A stretch of 64,000 bases of DNA from Kingella oralis (GCF_014054985.1 NZ_CP059569.1:1364001-1428000), one strand, 5' to 3'. Positions 40,919 to 50,185 are shown, counted from the first letter of the stretch. Notes: generated by a model from the letters alone, not told the origin. Program-made: numbers and translations.

Positions 40919-43603
40919 ATGTCTCAAACCTACAACGCAGTAAACGACGTCGATCCCATTGAAACCAAGGAATGGGTTGATGCAATTCGCTCAGTGGTGG
41001 AAAACGAAGGCGTTGAGCGCGCACGTTTCTTGTTGGAACAGCTTTTGGGCACATCAAAAAATGAAGGCGTAAATGTACCCGCAGGTATCAATACCCCTTA
41101 CCAAAACACCATCCCGACAAGCAAGCAAGTTGCTATGCCTGGTGACCATAATCTAGAACACGCCATCCGCGCCGCTGTTCGCTGGAACAACGCGGCAATG
41201 GTTATCAATGCGCAACACAAAGGTTTGGAACTTGGTGGGCACATCGGTTCGTTCCTGTCTGCCGCAACATTGTATGACGTAGGTTTCAACCATTTCTGGA
41301 AAGCCAAAGGCGATGGCGTGGAAGGTGATTTGGTGTTCATGCAAGGGCACTCTGCGCCCGGTATTTATGCCCGCGCTTATGTTGAAGGCCGTTTGAGCGA
41401 CGAACAGCTGGACAACTTGCGTCAAGAAGCCTTTGCAGACGGCTTGTCTTCTTACCCGCACCCCCACCTGATGCCTGATTTCTGGCAATTTCCAACCGTG
41501 TCTATGGGTCTTGGCCCGCTCATGGCAATCTACCAAGCACGCTTCTTGAAATACTTGGATTCACGCGGTTTGACTAAAACTGCGGGTCGTAAAGTATGGT
41601 GTTTCTGTGGCGATGGCGAAATGACCGAGCCGGAAGCACAAGGCGCAATCGCATTAGCTGCCCGCGAAAAATTGGATAACTTGATTTTCGTGATTAACTG
41701 TAACTTGCAACGCTTGGATGGCCCTGTAAACGGCAACGGCAAAATCATGCAAGAATACGAAGGTATCTTCCGTGGCGCAGGCTGGAATGCAATTAAAGTG
41801 ATTTGGGGCGGTAGCTGGGATGCCATACTGGCAAAAGACACCACAGGTGCATTGAAAGCACGCATGGAAGAAATTGTGGACGGCGACTACCAAAACTTCC
41901 ACTCAAAAGATGGTGCCTACATCCGTGAACATATGTTCAACACCCCAGAATTGAAAGCATTGGTTGCTGATTTGACTGATGAACAAATCTACAACCTAGA
42001 ATTTGGTGGACACGACCCCGTTAAAGTGTACAACGCTTACTACGAAGCCGTGAACCACGCTAACGGCAAACCCACTGTAATCTTGACTAAAACAGTTAAA
42101 GGCTACGGCATGGGCGCAGCAGGTGAAGCACAAAACACCGTTCACCAAGCGAAAAAAATGGATGTTCCTTCATTGAAACAATTCCGCACTCGCCACAACA
42201 TCCCTGTAACCGACGAGCAAATTGAAAGTGATCATTTACCATATGTTCGCTTCGCAGAAGGCACACCTGAATATAACTACCTGCACGGTCAGCGCAAAGC
42301 ACTGGGCGGTTACTTGCCCTCTCGTAATCCAAACAATGAAACTTTGCCTATCCCCGAATTGAGCGCATTCCAAACTCAATTAGAATCAAGTGGCGATCGC
42401 GAATTTTCTACCACTATGGCATTCGTTCGCATCTTGAACACGCTGATTAAAGACAAAGAATTGGGCAAACGCATTGTGCCAATCGTGCCTGATGAAAGCC
42501 GCACATTCGGTATGGAAGGTATGTTCCGCCAAATTGGTATTTGGAACACCCAAGGTCAGCACTATGTACCCCAAGATAAAGAACAGTTGATGTTCTACAA
42601 AGAATCAACTGATGGTCAAATCTTGCAAGAAGGTATTAACGAGCCTGGTGCGATTTCTTCATGGATTGCGTCTGCAACTTCTTACGCCAACAGCCGTTAC
42701 ACCACCATCCCATTCTATATTTACTACTCAATGTTCGGTTTCCAACGCATTGGCGACTTGGCTTGGGCAGCAGGTGATATGAATGCACGCGGCTTCTTGC
42801 TGGGCGGCACTTCTGGTCGCACCACATTGAACGGTGAAGGCTTGCAACACCAAGATGGTCATAGCCACATCCAAGCAGATTTGATTCCAAACTGCCACAC
42901 TTATGACCCAACCTTCCAATACGAATTGGCTGTCATCTTGCATGACGGTTTGCGCCGCATGTATGTGAACCATGAAAATGTGTTCTACTATGTAACCGTG
43001 ATGAACCAAAACTACGCTCACCCTGCTATGCCTGCTCGCAAAGGCATTGAGCAAGAAATCTTGAACGGTATGTACTTGTTGCAAGAAGGTGGTAAGAGCG
43101 ATAAGAAAGTTCAACTGTTGGGTTCTGGCGTAATCTTGCAAGAAGTGCTTGCTGCCGCTCAATTGTTGAAAGATGACTTCGGTGTAGAAGCCAATGTATG
43201 GTCTTGCCCATCCTTCAACCAAATGCACCGCGACATCATGGAAGTTGAACGCTTCAACCGTTTGAACCCAACCAAAGAACAAAAAGTTCCATTTGTTACT
43301 CGTCAATTGCAAGGTCATACCGGTCCAGTTGTGGCATCTACTGACTATGTTCGCGCCTTTGCTGAACGCATCCGCCCAGGCATCCCTGCTGGTCAATCGT
43401 TCACTGTGTTGGGCACCGATGGCTTTGGTCGCAGTGATAGCCGTGCTAACTTGCGTAAATTCTTTGAAGTGGACCGCTACAACGTTGTGGTTGCTGCATT
43501 GAGCGGTTTGGCAAAAGAAGGCAAAGTTGATGCGAAAGTGGTTCAACAAGCCATTGAAAAATACGGTATTGACGCTAACCGCGAAGCGAGCTGGAATCTG
43601 TAA
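40919..43603 (+). CDS. aceE: pyruvate dehydrogenase E1 component
   Basis: An 894-residue homodimeric E1 that decarboxylates pyruvate with thiamine diphosphate and passes the acetyl group to AceF. Signatures: GHIGSFLSAATLYDVGFNHF, the ThDP site GDGEMTEPE...NLIFVINCNLQRLDGPVNGNG, and HQDGHSHIQADLIPNC. Length is typical of proteobacterial E1 (887). Codon use is unlike most neighbours: many T- and A-ending codons and no uptake sequence in 2.7 kb. This fits a highly expressed gene under codon selection, though transfer cannot be excluded. First gene of the aceE-aceF operon. Confidence 0.97.
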   Translation: MSQTYNAVNDVDPIETKEWVDAIRSVVENEGVERARFLLEQLLGTSKNEGVNVPAGINTPYQNTIPTSKQVAMPGDHNLEHAIRAAVRWNNAAMVINAQHKGLELGGHIGSFLSAATLYDVGFNHFWKAKGDGVEGDLVFMQGHSAPGIYARAYVEGRLSDEQLDNLRQEAFADGLSSYPHPHLMPDFWQFPTVSMGLGPLMAIYQARFLKYLDSRGLTKTAGRKVWCFCGDGEMTEPEAQGAIALAAREKLDNLIFVINCNLQRLDGPVNGNGKIMQEYEGIFRGAGWNAIKVIWGGSWDAILAKDTTGALKARMEEIVDGDYQNFHSKDGAYIREHMFNTPELKALVADLTDEQIYNLEFGGHDPVKVYNAYYEAVNHANGKPTVILTKTVKGYGMGAAGEAQNTVHQAKKMDVPSLKQFRTRHNIPVTDEQIESDHLPYVRFAEGTPEYNYLHGQRKALGGYLPSRNPNNETLPIPELSAFQTQLESSGDREFSTTMAFVRILNTLIKDKELGKRIVPIVPDESRTFGMEGMFRQIGIWNTQGQHYVPQDKEQLMFYKESTDGQILQEGINEPGAISSWIASATSYANSRYTTIPFYIYYSMFGFQRIGDLAWAAGDMNARGFLLGGTSGRTTLNGEGLQHQDGHSHIQADLIPNCHTYDPTFQYELAVILHDGLRRMYVNHENVFYYVTVMNQNYAHPAMPARKGIEQEILNGMYLLQEGGKSDKKVQLLGSGVILQEVLAAAQLLKDDFGVEANVWSCPSFNQMHRDIMEVERFNRLNPTKEQKVPFVTRQLQGHTGPVVASTDYVRAFAERIRPGIPAGQSFTVLGTDGFGRSDSRANLRKFFEVDRYNVVVAALSGLAKEGKVDAKVVQQAIEKYGIDANREASWNL

Positions 43604-43613
43604 TTAGCGTTTG

Positions 43614-43652
43614 ATTCAGGCAGCCTGAAACACGGTTTTCAGGCAGCCTGAA
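43614..43652. repeat. two palindromic double-strand DUS copies between aceE and aceF
   Basis: TTCAGGCAGCCTGAA occurs twice (about 43615-43629 and 43638-43652), 23 bases apart. Each reads as AGGCAGCCTGAA on one strand and AGGCTGCCTGAA on the other, so one 15-mer presents an uptake word on both strands. Confidence 0.8.
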
Positions 43653-43694
43653 AACCATTTTTCAATCTTAAATAGACTCATTCAAGGAAAACTC

Positions 43695-44981
43695 ATGAGC
43701 ATTGTAGAAATTAAAGTCCCCGATATTGGCGGACACGATAATGTAGATGTGATTGCCGTTGAAGTAAAAGCGGGCGACACCATCGCATTAGACCAAACTT
43801 TGATTACACTGGAAACAGACAAAGCCACGATGGATGTGCCTGCGGATGCGGCTGGTGTAGTGCAAGAAGTGAAAATTAAAGTGGGCGACAAAGTTTCCGA
43901 AGGTTCGGTGATTCTAACGGTTGAAACGGGTGCTGCTGCCGCAGAAGCGCCTGCACAAGCCGCTCCTGCTGCTGCGCCCGCTCCCGCCGCTGCTGCGCCT
44001 GCACCTGCTGCCCCAGCAGCACCTGCGCCTGCGGCTAAACCTGCTCCTGCTGCATCTTCTGCTGTTAACGAAGCGGCATTCTCCAAAGCACACGCCGGTC
44101 CTTCAACACGCAAATTGGCACGCGAATTGGGCGTGGATTTGGGTTCGGTTAAAGGCTCTGGTCAAAAAGGCCGTATTACTGCGGAAGACGTTAAATCATT
44201 CGTTAAAGGCGTGCTGCAATCTGGCGCAGGCGCTTCTTTGGGCGGCGGTTTGAACTTGTTGCCATGGCCAAAAGTGGATTTCAGTAAATTCGGCGAAGTG
44301 GAAGTTAAAGAGCTTTCCCGCATCAAAAAAATCTCTGGTCAAAACTTGTCTCGCAACTGGGTGATGATTCCTCATGTTACCGTGAACGAAGAAGCGGATA
44401 TGACCGAGCTGGAAGAATTCCGCAAAGCATTGAACAAAGAATGGGAAAAAGCAGGTGTGAAAGTGTCTCCTTTGGCATTTATCATCAAAGCATCTGTTAC
44501 CGCGCTTAAAGCATTCCCTGAGTTCAATTCTTCTTTGGACGGCGATAACTTGGTATTGAAAAAATACTACAACATCGGCTTTGCGGCGGATACGCCAAAC
44601 GGCTTGGTTGTGCCTGTAATCAAAGATGTGGACAAAAAAGGCTTGAAAGAAATCAGCCAAGAATTGACCGAATTGAGCAAAAAAGCCCGCGAAGGCAAAT
44701 TGAAACCGCAAGAAATGCAAGGCGCTTGCTTTACCATTTCTAGCTTGGGCGGCATCGGCGGTACCGGCTTTACGCCTATCGTGAATGCGCCTGAGGTGGC
44801 TATTTTGGGCGTGTGCAAATCTCAAATCAAACCTGTTTGGAATGGTAAAGAATTTGCGCCCCGCTTGATGTGCCCGCTGAGCTTGTCGTTTGACCACCGT
44901 GTAATCGACGGTGCAGCCGGCATGCGCTTCACTGTGTTCTTGGCAAACTTGTTGAAAGATTTCCGCCGCGTGGTGTTATAA
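43695..44981 (+). CDS. aceF: dihydrolipoamide acetyltransferase (E2 of pyruvate dehydrogenase)
   Basis: A 428-residue E2 core protein with one lipoyl domain (lipoylated Lys43 in ETDKATMDVP), a long Ala/Pro linker (about 78-118), a peripheral-subunit-binding domain (about 135-175, AGPSTRKLARELGV...GRITAEDV) and the catalytic acetyltransferase domain with FDHRVIDGAAG. E. coli has three lipoyl domains; one is common elsewhere. A good GGAAAA lies before the ATG. E3 (lpdA) is not next to it in this window. A strong terminator at 45005 closes the operon. Confidence 0.96.
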   Translation: MSIVEIKVPDIGGHDNVDVIAVEVKAGDTIALDQTLITLETDKATMDVPADAAGVVQEVKIKVGDKVSEGSVILTVETGAAAAEAPAQAAPAAAPAPAAAAPAPAAPAAPAPAAKPAPAASSAVNEAAFSKAHAGPSTRKLARELGVDLGSVKGSGQKGRITAEDVKSFVKGVLQSGAGASLGGGLNLLPWPKVDFSKFGEVEVKELSRIKKISGQNLSRNWVMIPHVTVNEEADMTELEEFRKALNKEWEKAGVKVSPLAFIIKASVTALKAFPEFNSSLDGDNLVLKKYYNIGFAADTPNGLVVPVIKDVDKKGLKEISQELTELSKKAREGKLKPQEMQGACFTISSLGGIGGTGFTPIVNAPEVAILGVCKSQIKPVWNGKEFAPRLMCPLSLSFDHRVIDGAAGMRFTVFLANLLKDFRRVVL

Positions 44982-45004
44982 TCTTTTAATGTGAATAGAT
45001 GGAT

Positions 45005-45038
45005 AACAGCCGGTTGTTTTTGCAGCCGGCTGTTTTTT
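45005..45038 (+). terminator. intrinsic terminator of aceEF
   Basis: AACAGCCGG (45005-45013) pairs with CCGGCTGTT (45026-45034), followed by a run of T. It is independent of the DUS pair that lies just beyond (about 45041-45073). Confidence 0.85.
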
Positions 45039-45191
45039 GTTTTCAGGCTGCCTTATAGTGAGGCAGCCTGAAATTTAGGTGCAGCCCATCAACTCAAATA
45101 TGCTATTCGGCAGCCAGCCGTTGCTGCGCCATATTGTTTTCAGGCTGCCTAAAAAGTAAAATCGTTGTTTTTAATAGGATTAGGATTGGCT

Positions 45192-45659
45192 ATGGAACAC
45201 AAAATTGCGGCGGAGCGGGTGAATCGTTTGTTTACGCATTGTTTGGAGCAGTTGGAACAGCATGCTGCGACCACTTCGCCGCGTTTGTCGGGCGCGCAAA
45301 ATGCGTTGCTGGCGTATTTGCGTTTGGACAAGATTGCGGAGGACGAGGGTTTTGCGATGCTAATCGCGCTGGGCTATGGCGAGGAGTTGTTGTGCGACCA
45401 GTTCGCGGAACAGCTTGCGACATGGGGCGTGCCTGTGTTGCCCGATATTGTGTTGCAGGCGCGGGGCTTGTATCGTGAGCTGGGCGCGGCGATTGGGCAG
45501 CATGGCGATGCGGCAACGGTGCGCGAGGCGTTTCCGCAGTTTGCGGTGGTGGATGAATGGTATTTTATGGAGTGCGAGGAGATTTTTCTGAAGGTGTATA
45601 ACTATGTGCGCGGGCATTTTGATGAGTTTGTGGGGCTGTTGGATTTTCAGGATGCCTGA
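45192..45659 (+). CDS. hypothetical protein
   Basis: A 155-residue soluble, largely helical, acidic protein that I do not recognise. It starts MEHKIAAERVNRLFTHCLEQLEQH after AGGATTAGG, which may act as ribosome site; an in-frame start at 45165 is less likely. It has a few scattered cysteines and aromatic residues near the end (FAVVDEWYFMECEEIFLKVYNYVRGHFDEFVGLL). The final codons fall in a partial DUS (TTTTCAGGATGCCTGA) that supplies the stop. A short terminator follows. Confidence 0.65.
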   Translation: MEHKIAAERVNRLFTHCLEQLEQHAATTSPRLSGAQNALLAYLRLDKIAEDEGFAMLIALGYGEELLCDQFAEQLATWGVPVLPDIVLQARGLYRELGAAIGQHGDAATVREAFPQFAVVDEWYFMECEEIFLKVYNYVRGHFDEFVGLLDFQDA

Positions 45660-45681
45660 TGGGCTAAATGGGTTGGGCAAT

Positions 45682-45706
45682 AAGCGAGCTTTGTGGCTCG
45701 CTTTTT
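45682..45706 (+). terminator. intrinsic terminator
   Basis: AAGCGAGC (45682-45689) pairs with GCTCGCTT (45696-45703), a six-base loop and a T-run; it ends the transcript of the 155-residue gene. Confidence 0.75.
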
Positions 45707-45714
45707 AGCGATTT

Positions 45715-45930
45715 GGAGAAATATTATTGCGCGTTTTTTGTAAAGAAAAATATTTTTGCCCACAGCTTGACAGTTAATTTTTTATTTTATCTTTTTGATT
45801 ATTATTGATTTTTGTTGATTTGCTTATTTTTTCAGCAATCTTAACAGAAGCCATGATTTCACAAGGTTTTTTGTTTTTTGCCTGCGATGAGCGGGGGATT
45901 TATGCACAGGTTTTGTGGATAAAATTTGGG
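45715..45930. other. AT-rich stretch with two DnaA-box matches
   Basis: This part of a 380-base gap is strikingly AT-rich for the window, with repeated TTGATT/GATTT words (45795-45825). It ends with two convergent sequences that fit the DnaA-box consensus TTATNCACA: TTATGCACA (45900-45908) and, on the other strand, TTATCCACA (read as TGTGGATAA, 45914-45922), five bases apart. No gene is present from 45660 to 46039. It could be a replication or DnaA-regulated element; no replication gene is adjacent. Confidence 0.35.
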
Positions 45931-46039
45931 GGCGGGTTGTCATGCGGGCGGATGTTGCCAAATATTTAGCTTTGTGCTGGATGCGTTTTCAGGCTGCCTA
46001 TTGCTTATCCCATTAGGCAGCCTGAAAACGCTATCTTGT

Positions 46040-47086
46040 TTATTTTGCTAATAATTTTTCCAATGGCTTGGGCATGCCGTATTGGGCGAATGCTTGGGGG
46101 CTTACCCATTCGCCTGTGGCGGCTTTAACTTTGTTGAAGCCTTCGGCTTTCAGGCTGCCTGAATCGGCGGCGATGTGGTAGGGGATGATTTCTAGTTGGC
46201 GGTGGGTGAGGCGGTGGTGGATGATGGGCAGCTCGGTGGCGTGGTGAAAGGGGAGATGGTGTTGCGCGGCGAAGTGTTGCAGCTCGGCTAGGCTGTTGAA
46301 TGTGGGCGCGCACCACAAGCCTGCCCAGATGCCGTGCTGCGGGCGTTTGTGTAGCCAGATGGCGTGGTTTTGCTCAATGATAAGCCAGTAAAGCGTTTGC
46401 TGTTGCACGGCGGCGGGGGATTTTTTGCGTGGCAATTCGGCGGTGCGATTTTGGGCGTGGGCTTGGCAAAGGCTTTGCATGGGGCATTCGGTGCAACGCG
46501 GTTTGCTGCGCGTGCACAGGGTTGCGCCCAAATCCATCAGCCCTTGGGTGTAGGCGGGCATATCGCCGGGTTGGCTGGGCAGCAGGCTTTCGGCAAGCGC
46601 CCACAGTTGGCGTTCAAAGGCTTTGTTGGCGGGGTCGCCGTCTTGGGCGAAGACGCGGCAGAGCACGCGCTTCACGTTGCCGTCTAATATGGCTTCGCGC
46701 TGGTGGTAGGCAAAGGCGGCGATGGCGGCAGCGGTGCTGCGCCCTACGCCTTTTAGCGTTTCTAGCTCGGCGCGCGTGGGCGGGAATGCGCCGCTGTGTT
46801 GTTGCACGATTTGCTGCGCGGCGGCGTGTAGATTGCGGGCGCGGCTGTAATAGCCCAACCCTGCCCACAGGCTTAACACTTGGTCTTGGCTGGCGGCGGC
46901 AAGGGCTTGCACGGTGGGAAAAGCGGCAAGAAAGCGCGGGTAGTAATCCAACACGGTCGCCACTTGGGTTTGTTGCAGCATGATTTCGGAGAGCCAGACG
47001 CGGTAGGGGTCGCGCGTTTGCCACGGCAGGCTGTTGCGCCCGTGTTGGCGTTGCCATCGGATAAGGCGGGTGGAGAATGTGGACAT
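46040..47086 (-). CDS. mutY: A/G-specific adenine glycosylase MutY
   Basis: A 348-residue base-excision repair enzyme that removes adenine opposite 8-oxoguanine. It has the helix-hairpin-helix (LETLKGVGRSTAAAIAAFAY), the catalytic Asp in ILDGNVKRVLCR, the 4Fe-4S motif C-x6-C-x2-C-x5-C (CTRSKPRCTECPMQSLC) and a C-terminal Nudix-like recognition domain. An in-frame palindromic DUS encodes SGSLK near the C-terminus. Reverse strand, transcribed alone. The MutT-like protein at 36.7 kb would act in the same oxidised-guanine defence. Confidence 0.95.
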   Translation of the reverse strand: MSTFSTRLIRWQRQHGRNSLPWQTRDPYRVWLSEIMLQQTQVATVLDYYPRFLAAFPTVQALAAASQDQVLSLWAGLGYYSRARNLHAAAQQIVQQHSGAFPPTRAELETLKGVGRSTAAAIAAFAYHQREAILDGNVKRVLCRVFAQDGDPANKAFERQLWALAESLLPSQPGDMPAYTQGLMDLGATLCTRSKPRCTECPMQSLCQAHAQNRTAELPRKKSPAAVQQQTLYWLIIEQNHAIWLHKRPQHGIWAGLWCAPTFNSLAELQHFAAQHHLPFHHATELPIIHHRLTHRQLEIIPYHIAADSGSLKAEGFNKVKAATGEWVSPQAFAQYGMPKPLEKLLAK

Positions 47087-47294
47087 GGTTTTAACTTTGC
47101 GAAACGGCGTTTCAGGCTGCCTATGGGTTAAAAAGGATAAGATGCGTTTGGGCGGCTGCGGGTTTTATTCGCAATGGGCGCAACAAATTTTCAGGCTGCC
47201 TATTAAACCTTGATAGGCAGCCTGAAAACAGCGGGGCAATCCGCAGGGCGATTGGGCAATCGCTATGCCGCACGGTTTGCCGTATGCCCCCGCC

Positions 47295-47492
47295 CTACTC
47301 CGCTTCGTTAATCCAAGCCTGTTGCACCGCTTCCAAGATTTTTTCGCCGCAACGGTTGGGGTCGTCGTCAAAATCGGGCAGGGCGAGAATCAAATCGCGC
47401 AGTTGGGTGAAGCGCACGGTGGCGGGGTTGATGCTATCGCCGTGGGTGTCGTAAAGCTCTTCGGCGATGCGTTGGATGTCGGTCCATTTCAT
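47295..47492 (-). CDS. iscX: Fe-S cluster assembly protein IscX
   Basis: A 65-residue acidic protein of the IscX/YfhJ family (MKWTDIQRIAEELYDTHGDSINPATVRFTQLRDLILALPDFDDDP). It binds the cysteine desulfurase IscS and iron and modulates cluster assembly. Family length is 64-66. AAGGACA precedes the ATG. The rest of the isc operon is not in the window, so this copy stands apart. Confidence 0.93.
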   Translation of the reverse strand: MKWTDIQRIAEELYDTHGDSINPATVRFTQLRDLILALPDFDDDPNRCGEKILEAVQQAWINEAE

Positions 47493-47601
47493 GATGTGTG
47501 TCCTTGTAAACGAGTGTTAAGAGCGCAAATTATAAGCATTGAAAGGCAGCCTGAAAAGGCGCAAAATAGCGACTTTCCTGTTTTTGTAAAAGAATGCAAA
47601 C

Positions 47602-48777
47602 ATGAATAACGCCAAAAAACTTCATCCGCAAACGCTAGCGATTCGCGGCAGCAAAGAGCAAACCCAGTTTAAAGAACATCATCAAGCCTTGTTTTTAACC
47701 AGCAGTTTTATGTTTGACAGCGCGGAAGAATGCGCCGATGTGTTTGCCAAACGCCAAGCGGGCTACACTTATTCGCGCACCAACAACCCCACGGTGGCGG
47801 CGTTCCAACAGCGCGTTGCCATCATGGAAGGCGCGGAAGCGGGCATGGCAACGGCAACCGGCATGAGCGCGATTCAGGCTGCCCTGCTCACCTTTCTGAG
47901 CGCGGGCGACCATTTAATCAGCAGCCGCAGCCTGTTTGGCACAACGGCGGGCTTAATCGGCACGCTGTCGCGCTTTGGCATTGAAGTGACGCTGGTTTCG
48001 CAAACCGATGCAAACGAATGGCGCAAGGCAATCCGCCCGAACACCAAAATGTTTTTCTTGGAAACGCCGTCCAACCCTTTGGGCGAAGTGGCGGATATTG
48101 AAGCCTTGGCGCAAATAGCGCATGAAATCAACGCGTTGATGGTGGTGGATAACTGTTTTTGCTCGCCTGCGGTGCAACAGCCGCTGCGTTTGGGCGCGGA
48201 TTTAAGCGTGCAATCGGGCACCAAATCGATTGACGGGCAAGGGCGCGTGTTGGGCGGCGTGGTGTGCGGCAAGCAAGATTTGATTACGCAAGTGGGCATG
48301 TATGTGAACACCATGGGGTTGAGCATTTCGCCGTTTAACGCATGGATGCTGCTCAGCGGCATGGAAACGCTGATACTGCGCACCGAAGCGGCGGCGGCTT
48401 CCGCGCTGAAAATCGCGCAATGGCTGCAACAGCAACCGCAGGTGGGCAAAGTATATTACTCGGGGCTGCCTGAAAACCCGCAAGCGGCGTTGGTGAAAAA
48501 ACAGCAAAGCACGGGCGGCACGGTGCTGGCGTTTGAAGTGAAAGGCGACACGGCAGCGGCTTGGAAAGTGGTTGATAAGGTAAACATTTTTTCCAAAACG
48601 GCAAACTTTGGCGATGTGCGCTCCACCATCGCGCATCCGTGGACAACCACGCACGGCAGAATGTCGCCCGAGGACAAGCTGGCAGCGGGGATAACCGAAG
48701 GCTTGCTGCGCTTGTCTATCGGTTTGGAATATGTGGATGATTTGATTGATGATTTGAAACAGGCGTTGGCAGCGTAA
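47602..48777 (+). CDS. metZ: O-succinylhomoserine sulfhydrylase
   Basis: A 391-residue PLP enzyme of the Cys/Met metabolism family, making homocysteine directly from O-succinylhomoserine and sulfide. The PLP lysine is K208 in SGTKSIDGQGRVLGG, which together with YSRTNNPT and RLSIGLEYVDDLIDDL marks MetZ. It depends on homoserine, whose dehydrogenase (hom, 34.97 kb) is frameshifted here. An in-frame DUS variant encodes GLPENP. Confidence 0.93.
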   Translation: MNNAKKLHPQTLAIRGSKEQTQFKEHHQALFLTSSFMFDSAEECADVFAKRQAGYTYSRTNNPTVAAFQQRVAIMEGAEAGMATATGMSAIQAALLTFLSAGDHLISSRSLFGTTAGLIGTLSRFGIEVTLVSQTDANEWRKAIRPNTKMFFLETPSNPLGEVADIEALAQIAHEINALMVVDNCFCSPAVQQPLRLGADLSVQSGTKSIDGQGRVLGGVVCGKQDLITQVGMYVNTMGLSISPFNAWMLLSGMETLILRTEAAAASALKIAQWLQQQPQVGKVYYSGLPENPQAALVKKQQSTGGTVLAFEVKGDTAAAWKVVDKVNIFSKTANFGDVRSTIAHPWTTTHGRMSPEDKLAAGITEGLLRLSIGLEYVDDLIDDLKQALAA

Positions 48778-48844
48778 TCAACACAAATAGGCAGCCTGAA
48801 AATAGGTTAATACGGTTTTCTACCTTGCGCGTTGCGCTGCGGAC

Positions 48845-48934
48845 TACCCTTTTGGCTTTGCATAAGTTCGCATGGCTAAATCAAAGATTTAGATGCTCAC
48901 TTATACCCAAATCAAAGATTTGGACAAAAGGGTA
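48845..48934. repeat. nested inverted repeats, cloverleaf-like
   Basis: A perfect 10-bp outer stem, TACCCTTTTG (48845-48854) and CAAAAGGGTA (48925-48934), encloses two perfect 7-bp hairpins with AAA loops: CTAAATC-AAA-GATTTAG (48876-48892) and CCAAATC-AAA-GATTTGG (48907-48923). No DUS is inside. It lies between metZ and the DUF2788 gene. It could be a structured RNA or a small palindromic element. Confidence 0.7.
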
Positions 48935-49002
48935 AGGCTGCCTCATCATAGTTACGCAAGCGCCAAAGCGTAAAAACACTCAACACACACAAAGGAACAA
49001 TC

Positions 49003-49209
49003 ATGTCAGAAGAACAATTCGCCCTATGGGGTATGCGGCTGGGCATCGGCGGCTTGGTCATCATGCTCGGCTTTATCGTATGGCAGCTGGGCAAAGAATC
49101 CAAAGCGGGCAAATGGGGGATGTTTATCCTGTTTTTCGTGCTCGGCTTGGGCGTGATGGGCTTTTTGTTTAAAAACATCTTGGTGGAATTCTTCTTGCTC
49201 ACCGAGTAA
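49003..49209 (+). CDS. DUF2788 small membrane protein
   Basis: A 68-residue protein with two membrane helices (about 12-30 and 40-62) joined by a short basic loop (KESKAGKWG). It matches the DUF2788 family found in Neisseriaceae and other betaproteobacteria, function unknown. An AAGGAACAA ribosome site precedes the ATG. It may be cotranscribed with yciB 135 bases downstream, although a DUS lies between. Confidence 0.8.
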   Translation: MSEEQFALWGMRLGIGGLVIMLGFIVWQLGKESKAGKWGMFILFFVLGLGVMGFLFKNILVEFFLLTE

Positions 49210-49344
49210 GCCGTGATAGGCAGCCTGAAACCAGACCCACATGGCGGAAACAGGCTTGCCTGCCCCGCGCAAAACAAACCTTTTACGCCCAAATCCCCCG
49301 TTTTCAGTTATTATGATAAGCATTTTTAACACAACGCCCGTTCC

Positions 49345-49890
49345 ATGAAAACACTCAGCGATTTCATCGCCATCATCCTCTTTTTCGCCACCTACACCGC
49401 CACCAAAAACATCATCCTCGCCACCATCGTCGCCGTGGTAACAGGCATCGCCCAAGCCGCTTACACCTATTGGCAACACCGCAAGCTGGAACCCACCCAA
49501 TGGCTCAGCTTCATCTTGGTTGTCGTGTTTGGCGGCTTAACCATCGCGCTAAACGATCGCACGTTTATCATGCTCAAAACCACCATATTGCCGTGGCTGC
49601 TCGCCATCATTATGGTTGCCATGCAACTGTGCGGGCAAAACAGCCTACGCCTGCTGTTGGGCAAAGAACTCACCCTGCCCGACCACGTTTGGCACAAACT
49701 CGGCTACGCATGGATAGGCTTTTTCCTGTTTCTCGGCGCGCTCAACCTCGCCATTGCCTACCCTTTTACCGCCGAGCGCGAACCCGTTTGGATGAACTTC
49801 AAACTATGGGGCTACCTGCCCATTTCCATTGCCTTTTCCATCGCGCAAGGCATTTACCTTGTCAAACACCTCCCCAAAGAAAGCGAGTAA
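49345..49890 (+). CDS. yciB: inner-membrane septation protein YciB
   Basis: A 181-residue protein with five predicted membrane helices, opening MKTLSDFIAIILFFATYTATKNI and ending with FKLWGYLPISIAFSIAQGIYLVKHLP, typical of YciB/IspA (septation protein A), which affects cell division and envelope integrity. No strong ribosome site. yciI starts four bases after its stop, so yciB-yciI-bolA form a tight operon. Confidence 0.92.
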   Translation: MKTLSDFIAIILFFATYTATKNIILATIVAVVTGIAQAAYTYWQHRKLEPTQWLSFILVVVFGGLTIALNDRTFIMLKTTILPWLLAIIMVAMQLCGQNSLRLLLGKELTLPDHVWHKLGYAWIGFFLFLGALNLAIAYPFTAEREPVWMNFKLWGYLPISIAFSIAQGIYLVKHLPKESE

Positions 49891-49894
49891 GCCC

Positions 49895-50185
49895 ATGCTG
49901 TTTATGTTCCTAGCCACCGATGCCGAAAACACCGGCGAAGCGCGCGCCGCCGCCCGCCCCGCCCATTTGGAACGCTTGGAAGCGTTGCACCGGGAAAACC
50001 GCCTGCTCTGCGCCGGCCCCAACCCGCTGCCCGATAACCCCAGCGTGATGTCCGGCAGCCTGATTGTTGCCGACTTCCCCGATTTAGACGCCGCCGAAGC
50101 ATGGGCAGGCGACGACCCTTATGTGCACGCAGGCGTGTATGCCGAAATGCTGATTCGCCCCTTTAAACAAGTGTTCCCCAAATAA
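49895..50185 (+). CDS. yciI: YciI family protein
   Basis: A 96-residue dimeric alpha/beta-barrel protein: MLFMFLATDAENTGEARAAARPAHLERLEAL, then a SVMSGSLIVADFPDLDAAEAWAGDDPYVHAGVY segment with the conserved Asp-Pro-Tyr. Function of the family is unclear (proposed enzyme-like role). The start at 49895 follows directly on yciB. A DUS-like GGCAGCCTGA lies in frame as GSL. Its TAA stop overlaps the bolA start (TAATG). Confidence 0.9.
   Translation: MLFMFLATDAENTGEARAAARPAHLERLEALHRENRLLCAGPNPLPDNPSVMSGSLIVADFPDLDAAEAWAGDDPYVHAGVYAEMLIRPFKQVFPK

Noticed and set aside
40919..44981. aceEF as a recently transferred island because of its different codon use
   Set aside because: The codon bias and lack of DUS fit a highly expressed conserved operon; flanking repeats or mobility genes are absent.
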